Positions 46,466-56,082 of a stretch of DNA of 64,000 nt are shown in pieces (the first letter of the stretch is position 1; every line of letters starts with the position of its first letter). Made by a program: the position numbers and the translations under genes. This DNA comes from Roseicyclus sediminis. GTDB taxonomy: Bacteria > Pseudomonadota > Alphaproteobacteria > Rhodobacterales > Rhodobacteraceae. The DNA is taken from the NCBI RefSeq assembly GCF_025515305.1, contig NZ_JAOPHT010000001.1:295001-359000 (forward strand), written 5' to 3'. The notes under the pieces were generated by a model. That model saw only the letters and a list, made by a program, of their open reading frames with translations. It did no database searches and had not been told where the DNA came from.

Positions 46466-46689
46466 CTATCGTTTCCTGTCGGGGAGCACTCCCGGCCCCT
46501 GCCGGGTCTCCCATGGATATGGCGGCCCCATTGCCGCCGACCCCTGTCCTTTGCACAACGCCGGGGTCGAAGCGTCACGTCTCAGATGAAGCGCGATGTA
46601 CACCAGTCGTGGACATATGAAAACCGGCAATAGAGTGTGCTGCATCCGCGTGCCGCACGCCGCCGCACGGGCAACCCTGGGAGGCCGGA

Positions 46690-47055
46690 ATGAAGTTTCA
46701 CGACCTTTTTTGCGACGACGCGGGCGAGAGCCATTGGCGCACGGTCGAGGTCACGCTGACCGAGCGCAGCTTCGCACCCCCCGCCGAGGCTATCGAGATT
46801 TCCGAGACCATGCCGGCGGGCGGTTTTCTTTTCCTGCGGCTCGCCGCTGGCTGGAACGAGCCCGTGCATCCCACGCCCCGCGTCCAGACCCTCGTGTGCC
46901 TGCAAGGTATGGTGATCGTCACCGCCAGCGATGGCGAGGCACGCCATATAGGGCCGGGCGATGTCTGGCGCATGGCCGACACGCACGGCAAGGGCCACCA
47001 CACCCGGGTCGTCAGCGACGAGGATTTCGAGTGCGTGATCGTTCAGGCCGACTGA
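46690..47055 (+). CDS. small cupin-domain protein
   Basis: 121 residues; start preceded by GGGAGGCCGGA. The single cupin fold has NEPVHPTPRVQTLVCLQGMV and GPGDVWRMADTHGKGHH. His pairs are present (PVHPTPR; GKGHHT), though the classic GxxHxH metal motif is not clear. Possibly a small-molecule binder or an isomerase relative; function unknown. It lies on the strand opposite to pnp and rpsO and ends 12 bases before the rpsO terminator hairpin. Confidence 0.78.
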   Translation: MKFHDLFCDDAGESHWRTVEVTLTERSFAPPAEAIEISETMPAGGFLFLRLAAGWNEPVHPTPRVQTLVCLQGMVIVTASDGEARHIGPGDVWRMADTHGKGHHTRVVSDEDFECVIVQAD

Positions 47056-47066
47056 CGTGGCACCAA

Positions 47067-47094
47067 CGAAAAAGGGCCGCGCGATGCGGCCCTT
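47067..47094 (-). terminator. intrinsic terminator of rpsO
   Basis: A 9-bp stem (47072-47080 with 47086-47094), loop GCGAT. On the minus strand a TTTTT run (47074-47070) ends the stem and continues. It lies 24 bases beyond the rpsO stop and is also placed to stop the convergent cupin gene. Confidence 0.85.
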
Positions 47095-47118
47095 CCTGTC
47101 GGTCGTGTCGGCAACGCC

Positions 47119-47388
47119 TCAGCGGCGGATGCCCAGCCGTCCGATCAGATCGGTGTAGCGCGCTTCGTCCTTCGCCTTGAGGTAATCAAGGAGTTTCCGG
47201 CGCTGCGCGACCATCATAAGGAGACCACGGCGGGAGTGGTTGTCCTTCTTGTGGGTCTTGAAGTGCTCGGTGAGCGTTGCGATGCGGCTCGTGAGGATCG
47301 CGACCTGGACCTCGGGCGAACCGGTGTCGCCCTCCTTCGTCGCGTATTCCTTCATCAGCTTCTGCTTTTCTTCGGCAGTGATCGACAT
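47119..47388 (-). CDS. rpsO: 30S ribosomal protein S15
   Basis: 89 residues, exact family length. It begins [16 protein letters not shown], and contains [43 protein letters not shown] and the end LIGRLGIRR (the last block is the 16S rRNA/S15 contact). The start is preceded by AAAGGAGACCCCG. Confidence 0.97.
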   Translation of the reverse strand: MSITAEEKQKLMKEYATKEGDTGSPEVQVAILTSRIATLTEHFKTHKKDNHSRRGLLMMVAQRRKLLDYLKAKDEARYTDLIGRLGIRR

Positions 47389-47756
47389 CGGGGTCTCCTT
47401 TCAGAGGTCATGGCACAAGCCGGGATGTCGTCCAGCAGGGCCCGTGGAGGGATCGCAAGGGGTCGCCCCTGTGCGGATGCGCGGCCTTAGCGCATCGCTT
47501 CGGGCTTGAAAAGCCCCTCGCGCCGGGGCGCCCTGGGGAACGGGGGAAATTTCGGCGAATTCGACGCAGAAGGGACGTCGGCATTCAGGTTTGGGCAAGA
47601 CCTCGCGGCGAGAGTGATGCCCTGTCCGGCGAATGGTCCCGTGGTGTCGCAGCCAGGGTGCCCCTCCGGCGTGCATCGTCAGAAGGCATGCAGACCCCTC
47701 GGTCCCGTCGCGGCCGGGGGCCTTTTGACGAGAACTGCACGAACGAGGGGATCGGG
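47389..47756. other. intergenic region between rpsO and the RTX gene
   Basis: 368 bases without a gene I can support. It carries promoters for divergent rpsO and the RTX gene by position. One possible stem, GCCCC/GGGGC near 47512-47528, and a GAGGGG site just before the RTX start are the only signals seen. Confidence 0.5.
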
Positions 47757-49223
47757 ATGCTTGCCGCGGGTGGTTTGCTGGGACTGCTTCTTGTGGGGGC
47801 CGCCGTCGGCGGGCTCATGTCCGGCTATGGCGGGACGGATGACGACCGGGAGGGCGATCACTCCGGCGATGACCTCGATCCATCGGAAGGGTCCGGGTCA
47901 CAGGACCCGGAGCAGGAGCACGGCGGCGGTCTGGCGGAACTCCTCTTCGGCTCGGAATTCGGCGACCAGGTGGACGGGGCGGACGGGGCTGGAATGCAGG
48001 GGCCGGATATCCCCGCGGATGAAGAGGTCACCGGCACGGACCAGGGAGCGGACCCTTTTCAAGAAACAACAGTCGATCTCGCCGACACTCCACCCCTCCA
48101 CCAAGAGGAGACGCAGGGCCACGACACCGTCCCGCACGAAGGCCTCCAGGTGGTCAATGACACCATTCCTTTCGGGACCGGCCCCGATATTCCCTTCGTT
48201 TCCGGGTTCGACGTCACGACCGACCGGCTGATCCTCGACTTCGACGGCACGAAGGACGAGGCACCGCTCATCGACATCGACCTCGACAGCAGCCCGGGCA
48301 ATGCCGTCGTGCGGGCCAATGGCCTCGCCATCACCCTGGTCGACGGCGCCACGGGGATGACGACTGATAACGTCGATGTCGTGATGAGCGGCGATGCGAT
48401 GGAACCTCATGTGGATGCGCGCGCCGCCCTCCTCGATGGCGGAAGCGTGACGGACCTCGCCGAGGCGCGCGCGGCAATTCAGGGTCATGTCGGCGATACG
48501 GGCCAGGACGCGCTGACCGGAGGACCGGGCGATGACGCTATCACGGGCACCGAAACCGGCGACGTCGTTTTCGGGAACGAGGGCAGCGATACGCTCGTCG
48601 GGGCGGGCGGAAACGACGAACTCCGTGGCGACGAGGGCGACGACCTGCTTGATGGCGGCGAAGGCGGCGACTTCCTCGATGGGGGACGCGGCGATGACAG
48701 CATCGACGGCGGCGACGGCGACGATCTGGTGTTCGGCGGCGAGGGCGACGACGTGATGGATGGCGGCGCCGGCGATGACGGCCTGCAGGGCGGCCCCGGG
48801 TCCGACACGATCAGGGGCGGTGCGGGGAACGACGTGATCGACGGCACCTTTTGGCACGGCGACGGAGACGGCGGCGATCGGGATGCAGGCGACCTGATCG
48901 ACGGCGGCGAGGGCGAAGATACGATCCTGGCCGGCGCGGGTGATACCGTCACCGGGGGAGCCGGGGCTGACACCTTCATCGGTGGCGTCCGGTCGCCCGG
49001 GTCGCCACCCGCGGAAGTCACCGACTTCGACCCGGCGACCGACCGGATCGAGGTGCTCTACGATCCCGCGCGCGTCTCGGATCCCGAGATCGGCGTCATA
49101 GATTTCGGCGACGGCACGGGCGCCAGCATCACTCTGAACGGCGAGGTCATGATGCGGGTCCACGGGGCCCAGGGCCTGGACCCCGCGAATGTGGACTTGC
49201 GGACCCTTACGCCGCAGGGCTGA
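47757..49223 (+). CDS. RTX calcium-binding repeat protein
   Basis: 488 residues from the ATG at 47757 (GAGGGGATCGGG upstream). Residues 2-22 are hydrophobic (LAAGGLLGLLLVGAAVGGL), followed by a Gly/Asp/Glu-rich linker. From ~253 to ~370 and again near ~405 are nonapeptide repeats GGxGxDxLx (for example GGEGDDVMDGGAGDD), which bind calcium and form a beta-roll. The C-terminus (VTDFDPATDRIEVLYDP) fits the serralysin-like end. Secretion through a type I system would be expected, but no ABC/HlyD/TolC gene is in the window. Confidence 0.88.
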   Translation: MLAAGGLLGLLLVGAAVGGLMSGYGGTDDDREGDHSGDDLDPSEGSGSQDPEQEHGGGLAELLFGSEFGDQVDGADGAGMQGPDIPADEEVTGTDQGADPFQETTVDLADTPPLHQEETQGHDTVPHEGLQVVNDTIPFGTGPDIPFVSGFDVTTDRLILDFDGTKDEAPLIDIDLDSSPGNAVVRANGLAITLVDGATGMTTDNVDVVMSGDAMEPHVDARAALLDGGSVTDLAEARAAIQGHVGDTGQDALTGGPGDDAITGTETGDVVFGNEGSDTLVGAGGNDELRGDEGDDLLDGGEGGDFLDGGRGDDSIDGGDGDDLVFGGEGDDVMDGGAGDDGLQGGPGSDTIRGGAGNDVIDGTFWHGDGDGGDRDAGDLIDGGEGEDTILAGAGDTVTGGAGADTFIGGVRSPGSPPAEVTDFDPATDRIEVLYDPARVSDPEIGVIDFGDGTGASITLNGEVMMRVHGAQGLDPANVDLRTLTPQG

Positions 49224-49232
49224 GCGCTGGAC

Positions 49233-50126
49233 TCAGGCCACCCCGAAATGGGGCAGGAAGGCCGCGAGCACGGCCTCGGGCGCTTCTTCCATGGCGAAGT
49301 GGCCGATCCCGGCGACCTCGCTCCCCGTCACGTCGTCGGCCCAGCGCCGCCAGAGAGCCAGCGGATCACCCGTGCGGGCGGGAAACCCACCCTCGGCCCA
49401 GAGAAAATGCAGCGGCGCCGAGATGCGCCGCCCCGCGGCCCGGTCTGCCTCGTCGAGGGCACGGTCCACCGTCGCACCCGCGCGGTAGTCGTTGCACATG
49501 GCCGCCACCCGCGCCGGGTCCGCAGCCTGCGCCCGGTAGGAGGCGAGCGAGGCGTCCGTGAATGGCGAGAGGTCGCCGGCATGCGTCCAGCTCGACAGCG
49601 TCCAGTCGATATAGCCCCGCCCGTCGGCCGAGATCATGCGCTCGGGCAGCGGCGCGGGCTGCGCGAGGAAGGTCCAGTGATAGGCCCTGAGCGCAAGATC
49701 GGCGTTCCACGCGTCCCAGAAATCGCCGGTCGGCACCACCTCGACGATACCCAGCCGGTCGACCCTGTCAGGATGGTCGAGCGCCATCCTGTACGCGACC
49801 CGGGCGCCGCGGTCGTGGCCGAGAACATGGGCGCGGGGCAGGCCCAGCGCATCCATCAGCCCCACGATGTCCCGTGCCATCTCGCGCTTGGAATAGGCAT
49901 GGTTGCCGGGATCGTTCGGCGGCACATCGCTTTCGCCGTAGCCGCGCAAGTCCGGGACGATCACGTCGAAATGCCCGGCGAACCCCGGAGCGACCTTCGC
50001 CCAGGCCGCGTGTGTCTGCGGATAGCCGTGGAGCAGGATCAGCGGTGTCCCGGTTCCGCCGCGATGGACCGACAGGTGGGTGCCGTTCGTCCCGATCCGC
50101 GACTGCGTGAACCCTTCGATCGCCAT
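49233..50126 (-). CDS. haloacetate dehalogenase-like alpha/beta hydrolase
   Basis: 297 residues, close to the fluoroacetate dehalogenase length. Nucleophile Asp105 with Arg106 and Arg109 (VLGHDRGARVAYRMAL), halide-pocket His150-Trp151 (YHWTFLAQPAPLPE), Tyr214 (CNDYRAGATVD) and His276 (GIGHFAMEEAPEAV) match the family. The catalytic acid, Asp in characterised enzymes, is Glu129 (IVEVVPTGDFW). So defluorination or dechlorination of haloacetates is plausible, but the E for D change is untested. Monocistronic, convergent with the RTX gene 9 bases away. Confidence 0.85.
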   Translation of the reverse strand: MAIEGFTQSRIGTNGTHLSVHRGGTGTPLILLHGYPQTHAAWAKVAPGFAGHFDVIVPDLRGYGESDVPPNDPGNHAYSKREMARDIVGLMDALGLPRAHVLGHDRGARVAYRMALDHPDRVDRLGIVEVVPTGDFWDAWNADLALRAYHWTFLAQPAPLPERMISADGRGYIDWTLSSWTHAGDLSPFTDASLASYRAQAADPARVAAMCNDYRAGATVDRALDEADRAAGRRISAPLHFLWAEGGFPARTGDPLALWRRWADDVTGSEVAGIGHFAMEEAPEAVLAAFLPHFGVA

Positions 50127-50177
50127 TCCGTCCCCCTCGCCGATGCCCTGCGACCGTGACGCAGAGGCCTGGCGCGG

Positions 50178-50690
50178 TCAATCGGCGGGCCAGCCCACGG
50201 GCTGCACCGCGTAGCCGATGTAAAGCGGGTGCTTCGGATGGCCGTCCTTGGACAGGCCCAGATGGAACAACTCCGCCCCCGCGCCGCGCAACAGGCGCTC
50301 CACTTCGGGCCCCCGGTTCAGGTGCGCGCCATGGGTCCCCCAGGCGCAGATCACCCGGTCGGCCCAAGGCAGGCTGTCGAGGATGGCGGCGTCGTTTCCC
50401 GGTCCGACCGGGTCCGTAGCGGCGCGCATGTCGCGCGGGTCGGTCGCGCGGAAGGCGAAGATGTTGAGGACCCGGAACGCCCCGAAACCCAGCGCACGCG
50501 CCCGCCGCTCGCAACGCTCGACCGTGGGGTCGTTCTGCACCTCGGTCGCGGTCGAGGGGTTCAGCATGACGAACAGCGCCCGCGCCCCGCCCTCGTCCCA
50601 GACCCGGGTCAGGGTGTAGCGGTAAAGCTCGCAGTCGGAGTATTCGGCCACGCTCGCCGCGTCGCCTTTCTGGAAATGCCGCACGATCAT
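50178..50690 (-). CDS. DUF1643 family protein
   Basis: 170 residues from the ATG at 50690 (MIVRHFQKGDAASVAEYSDC); upstream extension is spurious. Conserved blocks FVMLNPSTATEVQNDPTVERC, VLNIFAFRATDPRDM, VICAWGTHGAHLNRG and LGLSKDGHPKHPLYI mark DUF1643. No function is established for the family. It follows truB by 157 bases on the same strand. Confidence 0.85.
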   Translation of the reverse strand: MIVRHFQKGDAASVAEYSDCELYRYTLTRVWDEGGARALFVMLNPSTATEVQNDPTVERCERRARALGFGAFRVLNIFAFRATDPRDMRAATDPVGPGNDAAILDSLPWADRVICAWGTHGAHLNRGPEVERLLRGAGAELFHLGLSKDGHPKHPLYIGYAVQPVGWPAD

Positions 50691-50847
50691 GGGCCCGTTA
50701 TGGCGCGGGCGCGCGCCGGGGTGAACCCTCCGGACGCGCGTTGGGCGGTCTCGATCGCGCGGCGAATGAGGACGAAGGCCACGAAGGTTGCGGGGATCGG
50801 CGAAGCGCCATTCGCCCGACGCAGAAACCGCAGCGATGAAAGCGGGC

Positions 50848-51753
50848 TCAGAGGTTGAAGACCCGCTCGGGATGCAGTTCGCCCGCGCGGAAACGGCCGA
50901 CGGCGACGGGCTCGCCGCCATGCGAGGCCCAGGCGAGATCGCCGTACTCGACCGGCCCGGGAAGCACCTGCCCCGGATTGCCGTTCCTGAGCCGCGCGAC
51001 CCCCGCCTCGGTGGCCTTCAACTCCGGCAGGTCCGCAAGCGCCAACGCGGTCGGCGCCAGCAGCGCGTCGATCTCGGGCGTCTTCGCCAGTCGCTCCACC
51101 TCGTCGAGCGTCACGGCGTGCTCGATATCGAAGGGGCCGACCCATGTGCGCCGGAGCGCCGTGACGTGCCCGAGACAGCCGAGCGTCTGGCCGAGGTCTC
51201 GCGCGATCGACCGGACGTAACCGCCCGACCCGCAGACGAAGCGCAACTCGGCGTGGTCGGCATCGGGACGCGAAACGAGCGTCAGTTCGTCCACGTAGAG
51301 GTCGCGCGCGTCCAGCTCGAGGGTCTCACCCTCGCGCGCCAGGTCGTAGGCGCGCGCGCCGTCCACCTTCACCGCCGAGAATTGCGGCGGCACCTGCCGG
51401 ATGTCACCGGTGAAGGCGGGCAAAGCGGCTTCGATGTCGGCCTCTGACGGTCGGGCATCGGAGGCCGCGATCACCTCGCCCGCGGCGTCGTCGGTGGTGG
51501 TCTGGATGCCCCAGCGCACGGTGAAGTCATAGCCTTTCAGCGCGTCACCGAGATAGGCGATGGTCTTCGTCGCCTCACCCAGCGCCACCGGCAGAAGCCC
51601 CGTGGCGTCCGGGTCGAGCGTGCCGGCATGCCCCGCCTTCTTCGCATCGAAGGCCCAGCGCACCTTGTTGACGACCGCGGTCGAGGTCATGCCCGCGGGC
51701 TTGTCCACGAGAAGCCAGCCGGAAATGTCGCGCCCCTTGCGCCTGCGTGCCAT
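50848..51753 (-). CDS. truB: tRNA pseudouridine-55 synthase
   Basis: 301 residues. Seen: [19 protein letters not shown], catalytic Asp in [33 protein letters not shown] and a PUA-like C-terminal domain (~235-301, [20 protein letters not shown]). It converts U55 in the T loop of tRNA to pseudouridine. Cotranscribed with the phosphodiester glycosidase-like gene and rbfA upstream, matching the rbfA-truB pairing of many bacteria. Confidence 0.96.
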   Translation of the reverse strand: MARRRKGRDISGWLLVDKPAGMTSTAVVNKVRWAFDAKKAGHAGTLDPDATGLLPVALGEATKTIAYLGDALKGYDFTVRWGIQTTTDDAAGEVIAASDARPSEADIEAALPAFTGDIRQVPPQFSAVKVDGARAYDLAREGETLELDARDLYVDELTLVSRPDADHAELRFVCGSGGYVRSIARDLGQTLGCLGHVTALRRTWVGPFDIEHAVTLDEVERLAKTPEIDALLAPTALALADLPELKATEAGVARLRNGNPGQVLPGPVEYGDLAWASHGGEPVAVGRFRAGELHPERVFNL

Positions 51754-51795
51754 GCGAAGCTCCGTGAGATCGGCCTGCCGGGAAAGGCGGTCCTG

Positions 51796-52560
51796 CTAGC
51801 CTTGGCCGTCGCCGCCGTCAACCGGAGGCGTTTCGGTCACGACCGTGCCGATGATCGGGCCGAGCGGAAAGCCGATATCCGAACGCCCGATCCCCGGCGC
51901 ATGCATCCGCGACACCCGCCCGTCGAGGTAGAGCGCATCCGGCGTCCCCATCCCGTCGCGGAAGAAACGCGCGAAATGGTGGAAATTCACCGGCTCGTCC
52001 GCGATGGCCAGCACAAGGCGCCGCCCGTCGTCGGAGACGCCGACGCCATTGCGGATGTTCAGGCTCGTGCCGCTCTCGATGAAACGCGGGTGCAGGTCGC
52101 CGCCGATCACCAGCATCGGCCCGGACTGCGTGGCATAACGGCACGCGGGCGGGTCCTCGGCGAAGCTGCGGCTCTCCACCACCCGCGCCCAGCCCGAGCC
52201 GAGGCAAAGCACGCCGTTGGGCAGAAGGCCGAAGTTGCCCGGCCCGTCGCGCGTGACGATGCGCATCTCCTCCGCGCCGTTCTCGATATAGAGGCCGACC
52301 GGGCTCAGGTCCTCGTGGAACATCCCCGCATTCATCGCGAGGCCGAGCCGCTGACCTTCGGGAAGGCCCGCCTCGACCCTCGAGAAGGTGCCGTAGACCT
52401 CGCCATCGGGGTTCCGCAGGAAAAGCCGCACGTCATCCGCCGCCATGTCGAGCTCGCAGGCAGTGAAACGCGCGCCGTCGAAAAGCAGGCGCTGGCACTC
52501 GGCCGCCGTCGCCGGCGCGGCCATCATGAGCCCCAGCGCGGCAAGGGCGGCGCGGATCAT
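51796..52560 (-). CDS. secreted phosphodiester glycosidase-like (NAGPA fold) protein
   Basis: 254 residues, signal peptide ~1-20 (ATAAEC). Matches the phosphodiester glycosidase domain: [25 protein letters not shown] (split), [25 protein letters not shown] and [16 protein letters not shown] (late Asp-Gly). The family includes the GlcNAc-1-phosphodiester glycosidase and bacterial proteins of unknown role. The start overlaps rbfA's stop (ATGA), so it is inserted between rbfA and truB. Confidence 0.8.
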   Translation of the reverse strand: MIRAALAALGLMMAAPATAAECQRLLFDGARFTACELDMAADDVRLFLRNPDGEVYGTFSRVEAGLPEGQRLGLAMNAGMFHEDLSPVGLYIENGAEEMRIVTRDGPGNFGLLPNGVLCLGSGWARVVESRSFAEDPPACRYATQSGPMLVIGGDLHPRFIESGTSLNIRNGVGVSDDGRRLVLAIADEPVNFHHFARFFRDGMGTPDALYLDGRVSRMHAPGIGRSDIGFPLGPIIGTVVTETPPVDGGDGQG

Positions 52561-52982
52561 TCCGCGTCTCCTTCGTCGTCGTCCCGGTCTGCCTCCACGT
52601 CGCGGCGGACGCGTTCGTCCGAGAACAGCCGCCGCGTGTCGTCCATCCTGTCGAATGTCTCGTCGATAACGAAGCGGAGGTCGGGCGCGTATTTCAGCGT
52701 CATGTCCTTCATCAGGGCGCGGCGCAGTTCGCCCCTGTTGCGTTTCAGCGCGGTGATGGCGTCTTCGCGCCCGGCACCGCCGAGCGGCATGACATAGACC
52801 GTCGCCACCTTGAGGTCGGGCGAGGTCCGCACCTCGCCCACGGTGATCGACATGGCATTGAGTTCCGGGTCGTGCACGTCGCCCCGCGCCAGAACGGCCG
52901 AAAGCGTGCGGCGGATCAGTTCACCCACGCGCAATTGCCGCTGGGAAGGTCCCGCGCCGTCGTGATGCCTGTTCTTCGCCAT
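52557..52982 (-). CDS. rbfA: ribosome-binding factor A
   Basis: 141 residues. KH-like fold: [72 protein letters not shown]-terminus is acidic ([12 protein letters not shown]). It assists maturation of the 16S 5' end of the 30S subunit, notably at low temperature. Its stop overlaps the next gene (ATGA). Confidence 0.95.
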   Translation of the reverse strand: MAKNRHHDGAGPSQRQLRVGELIRRTLSAVLARGDVHDPELNAMSITVGEVRTSPDLKVATVYVMPLGGAGREDAITALKRNRGELRRALMKDMTLKYAPDLRFVIDETFDRMDDTRRLFSDERVRRDVEADRDDDEGDAE

Positions 52983-53101
52983 CTTCCGCCTTTCCTTGTT
53001 CCCGGGAGGTATGACATGCGCGCCCCGCCCGCAAGCGACGGGTTTCGCGCGCGGGCGCCATCGGCTAGGACCGGGACGAAACGCAGGCGACGGAGGTCGG
53101 G

Positions 53102-53914
53102 ATGGGCGAACGTGTGGGCATCGCGGTGATGGGGGCCTCGGGCCGGATGGGCCGGATGCTGATCGACACCATCGCCGAAAGCGACAGGGCCGAACTGATC
53201 GGCGTGACCGAGCGTCCGGGGCACGACTGGGTCGGAAAGGACCTCGGCGATGCGCTGGGACGCGGGCACATGGGGGTTCCGGTCTACGGCGATCCGCTCG
53301 ACGTGATCGTGAAGGCGCAGGCCGTGATCGACTTCACCTCGCCCGAGGCGACGATCGCCCATGCCCAGCTGACGGCGCAGGCGCGCACGGTCCACGTCAT
53401 CGGCACCACCGGACTGAGCGAGACGGACATCGCCGCCCTCGACGCCGCCGCACGCCATGCGACGATCGTCCGGGCCGGCAACATGAGCCTCGGCGTGAAC
53501 CTCATGACCCGGCTCGCGCAGCAGATCGCGGCCGCTCTCGACACCGAATTCGACATCGAGATCGTGGAAAAGCACCATCGCCACAAGGTCGACGCGCCCT
53601 CGGGCACCGCGCTGATGCTGGGCGAGGCCGCGGCGGCGGGACGCGGCGTCGACCTATCCGAGGTCTCCGAACGAGGCCGGGACGGGATCACCGGGCCGCG
53701 GGGCGAAGGGGCCATCGGGTTCTCGGCGATCCGCGGCGGCGACATCGTGGGTGAGCACGACGTGATCTTCGCGGGTCCCGGCGAGCGCATCGTCCTCAGC
53801 CACATCGCGACGGATCGGGGCATCTTCGCGCGCGGCGCGCTCAAGGCGGCGCTCTGGGGACAGGGCAAGGCGCCGGGACACTACTCGATGGCGAGCGTCC
53901 TCGGCCTCGGCTGA
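53102..53914 (+). CDS. dapB: 4-hydroxy-tetrahydrodipicolinate reductase
   Basis: 270 residues. NAD(P) motif [15 protein letters not shown], substrate motif [18 protein letters not shown] (His and Lys catalytic), and C-terminal [15 protein letters not shown]. It forms tetrahydrodipicolinate for diaminopimelate and lysine. The start is preceded by GGAGGTCGG. Divergent from rbfA. Confidence 0.96.
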   Translation: MGERVGIAVMGASGRMGRMLIDTIAESDRAELIGVTERPGHDWVGKDLGDALGRGHMGVPVYGDPLDVIVKAQAVIDFTSPEATIAHAQLTAQARTVHVIGTTGLSETDIAALDAAARHATIVRAGNMSLGVNLMTRLAQQIAAALDTEFDIEIVEKHHRHKVDAPSGTALMLGEAAAAGRGVDLSEVSERGRDGITGPRGEGAIGFSAIRGGDIVGEHDVIFAGPGERIVLSHIATDRGIFARGALKAALWGQGKAPGHYSMASVLGLG

Positions 53915-53998
53915 TCGATCACGAAGCCTTTATTGATCTTAGCCGCGCGTCCGCTATCTCAGCGGTCGGAACGCTTGAACTGGATCGGGACCGGCAGG

Positions 53999-54376
53999 AT
54001 GTTTTTCCATGCCCTGAAAGCGCCGGCACTTGCTGCCGGGTTCGTCACAGCGATGACCACCGCGGAGCCGGCACGGTCCGAAGCGTTTTCGGTCGTGTCC
54101 TCGCGCGATACCTTCGTATCGCTCGTGCAGGGCCGGGAATTGCGGCGTTTCGGCATCCGCCTGACGGTGACGCCCGACGGCGAAATCGTCGGCCGCGCCT
54201 TCGGCACCCCGGTGACGGGGCAATGGGACTGGGACGGCGGATATTTCTGCCGGGACCTTTTCTTCGGCCAGGAAGATCTCGGCTTCAACTGTCAGCTGGT
54301 GCAGGTGAACGGCGAAACGCTGCGCTTCACGACGGACCAGGGGCAAGGCATCTACGCGGACCTCACGCTGCGCTGA
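53999..54376 (+). CDS. secreted conserved hypothetical protein
   Basis: 125 residues from the ATG at 53999. A signal peptide ends near residue 29 (PARSEA). The mature part (FVSLVQGRELRRFGIRLTV, TGQWDWDGGYFCRDLFFG, LGFNCQLVQVNGETLRF) has two Cys that may pair. Homologues sit after dapB in Rhodobacteraceae and are sometimes misnamed after it; the protein has no reductase motif. Function unknown. Confidence 0.7.
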   Translation: MFFHALKAPALAAGFVTAMTTAEPARSEAFSVVSSRDTFVSLVQGRELRRFGIRLTVTPDGEIVGRAFGTPVTGQWDWDGGYFCRDLFFGQEDLGFNCQLVQVNGETLRFTTDQGQGIYADLTLR

Positions 54377-54384
54377 GCCGTGGC

Positions 54385-54570
54385 TCAGAAATCGACCGCG
54401 ATCCCCTTCTTTTCCCAATCGCCGTAGCGCACGGGCTCGGGTCCGTCGCGCCCGCCCAGTTCGGTCGGAAGCTCCAACGCCTTCTGTTTCTCGCGCCGTG
54501 CGGCCGCCTCGGCCAGCGCGCGCTGTGCGGCGGGCGGAAGATGGGAAACGTCGCGGGTGTCTTCGGACAT
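54385..54570 (-). CDS. SDHAF4-type succinate dehydrogenase assembly factor (DUF1674)
   Basis: 61 residues from the ATG at 54570 (MSEDTRDVSHLPPAAQRAL). The signature end GGRDGPEPVRYGDWEKKGIAVDF (split) is the DUF1674/SDHAF4 motif; the mitochondrial homologue protects flavinated SdhA before complex II assembly. Divergent from the rsmB-like gene (83 bases). Confidence 0.88.
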   Translation of the reverse strand: MSEDTRDVSHLPPAAQRALAEAAARREKQKALELPTELGGRDGPEPVRYGDWEKKGIAVDF

Positions 54571-54653
54571 CGGCCTCGGCCTCGGCGGTTGTTGTGGCGT
54601 CTTTCCTGATATACGCCCGGGCGTCCGTGACACAAGCAGGGGGCCGAACGGCC

Positions 54654-55988
54654 ATGTCCGAGAAACCGCGCCGACAAGGACCGCGTCCCGCCGCGAAGGG
54701 CGGGCGGCAGCTGTCGCGCACCGGGCAGCCGATGAACGACCGGAGCCTCGCGGCGCGCCACGCCGCGCTGGCCATGCTGACGCAGGTTCTACGTCACAGG
54801 AGGATGCAGAGCCACCTGCCGCGCGACACCGGCCTCGCGCCCGCCGAGGCCGCGCGCGCGGGCCGGCTCGCCGAGACCGTGCTGCGCCATCTCGCGCCGC
54901 TCGACAAGGTGATCGCCCAATTCGTCGCGCGAACGCCCGCGCCGCCCGTGCAGCTGATCCTGCGTCTCGGCGCGGCCGAACTTCTGATCGCGGGCGAGGA
55001 GCCGCACGGCGTCGTCAATGCGGCCGTGACGCTGGCCAAGACGGGCGGATCGTCGTCGGCGCGGGCCTCGGGCATGATCAACGCCGTCCTGCGCCGGATC
55101 GCCGAGGGAGGCGCCGCGCTCTGGGCGGGACACGAGCCACAGCGCCTTCCAGGCTGGATCGCCGGGCCTGTCCGCAAGGCCTGGGGCGAGGAGGCGCTGC
55201 GCGCCATCGAGGCGGCGCATGAGGCGGGCGCGCCGCTCGACCTGACGCCGCGGGATGACACGGTGGAGGTTCCCGGCGCCGAACGCCTGCCGACCGGCGG
55301 CCTGCGCCTGACCGACGCCGGGCAGGTGTCTGCCCTTCCCGGCTATGCCGAGGGGGCATGGTGGGTTCAGGACGCCGCCGCGGCGCTTCCCGCGAAGCTC
55401 CTGGGCGAGGTTCGGGACCTCTCCGTCCTCGACCTCTGTGCCGCGCCCGGCGGCAAGACGCTGCAACTCGCGGCCGCCGGTGCGCGGGTCACGGCCCTCG
55501 ATGTTTCCGACACCCGCCTCGACCGTCTCAGGGAAAATCTCGCGCGCACCGGGCTATCGGCCGAGATCGTCGTGGGCGACGCGTTGGAGCATGAGGGAAG
55601 CTACGACGCGATTCTTCTCGACGCGCCCTGCACCGCAACGGGCACGATCCGGCGGCACCCCGACCTGCCTTTCGTGAAGGACGCCCGCGACGTCGAGCCG
55701 CTGACGCGCCTGCAGATGCAGCTTCTGGACCATGCCCTGACGCTGCTGGCGCCCGGCGGGCGTCTTGTCTACTGCACCTGCTCGCTTCTGCCGGTGGAGG
55801 GCGAGTTTCAGGTCAAGGCGGCGCTGAAGCGTCACGACGGCCTGCGCGTCCTTCCCGCCGATCCCGAGGCGCTCGGCATCGACCCCGAATGGGTCAGCCC
55901 CGAGGGCGGTCTGCGCCTTCGCCCGGACTTCTGGAGCGAGCGCGGCGGCATCGACGGGTTCTACATGGCCTGCCTGACGCGCGATTGA
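54654..55988 (+). CDS. RsmB-family 16S rRNA (cytosine-C5) methyltransferase
   Basis: 444 residues from the ATG at 54654. N-terminal NusB-like RNA-binding domain (~30-165), then a Rossmann methyltransferase: LDLCAAPGGKTLQLAAAGA (SAM), DAPCTATGTIRRHPD (motif IV Cys) and YCTCSLLPVEGEFQV (catalytic Cys, motif VI). It resembles E. coli RsmB (m5C967). First gene of a run to purH and lspA. Confidence 0.93.
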   Translation: MSEKPRRQGPRPAAKGGRQLSRTGQPMNDRSLAARHAALAMLTQVLRHRRMQSHLPRDTGLAPAEAARAGRLAETVLRHLAPLDKVIAQFVARTPAPPVQLILRLGAAELLIAGEEPHGVVNAAVTLAKTGGSSSARASGMINAVLRRIAEGGAALWAGHEPQRLPGWIAGPVRKAWGEEALRAIEAAHEAGAPLDLTPRDDTVEVPGAERLPTGGLRLTDAGQVSALPGYAEGAWWVQDAAAALPAKLLGEVRDLSVLDLCAAPGGKTLQLAAAGARVTALDVSDTRLDRLRENLARTGLSAEIVVGDALEHEGSYDAILLDAPCTATGTIRRHPDLPFVKDARDVEPLTRLQMQLLDHALTLLAPGGRLVYCTCSLLPVEGEFQVKAALKRHDGLRVLPADPEALGIDPEWVSPEGGLRLRPDFWSERGGIDGFYMACLTRD

Positions 55989-56082
55989 TCCGGCGGCGGC
56001 AACACGCTGTGCGCGTGACAGGTGGGCCCGACGCCTGTATCGTGTCCGCAAAACAAGACCAGAGCAGCGAAAAAACGGGCGG

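Noticed and set aside
48515..48985. short periodic repeats that could look like a CRISPR array
   Set aside because: They are in-frame glycine/aspartate nonapeptide repeats of the RTX protein; spacing is 27 bases with no unique spacers.
53999..54376. possible second dihydrodipicolinate reductase next to dapB
   Set aside because: The short secreted protein has no NAD(P) or substrate motif; the name would follow only from adjacency.
54373..54388. perfect palindrome CTGAGCC-GT-GGCTCAG
   Set aside because: It consists of the two convergent stop codons and a few flanking bases; too short to claim as a terminator, and no T run follows.
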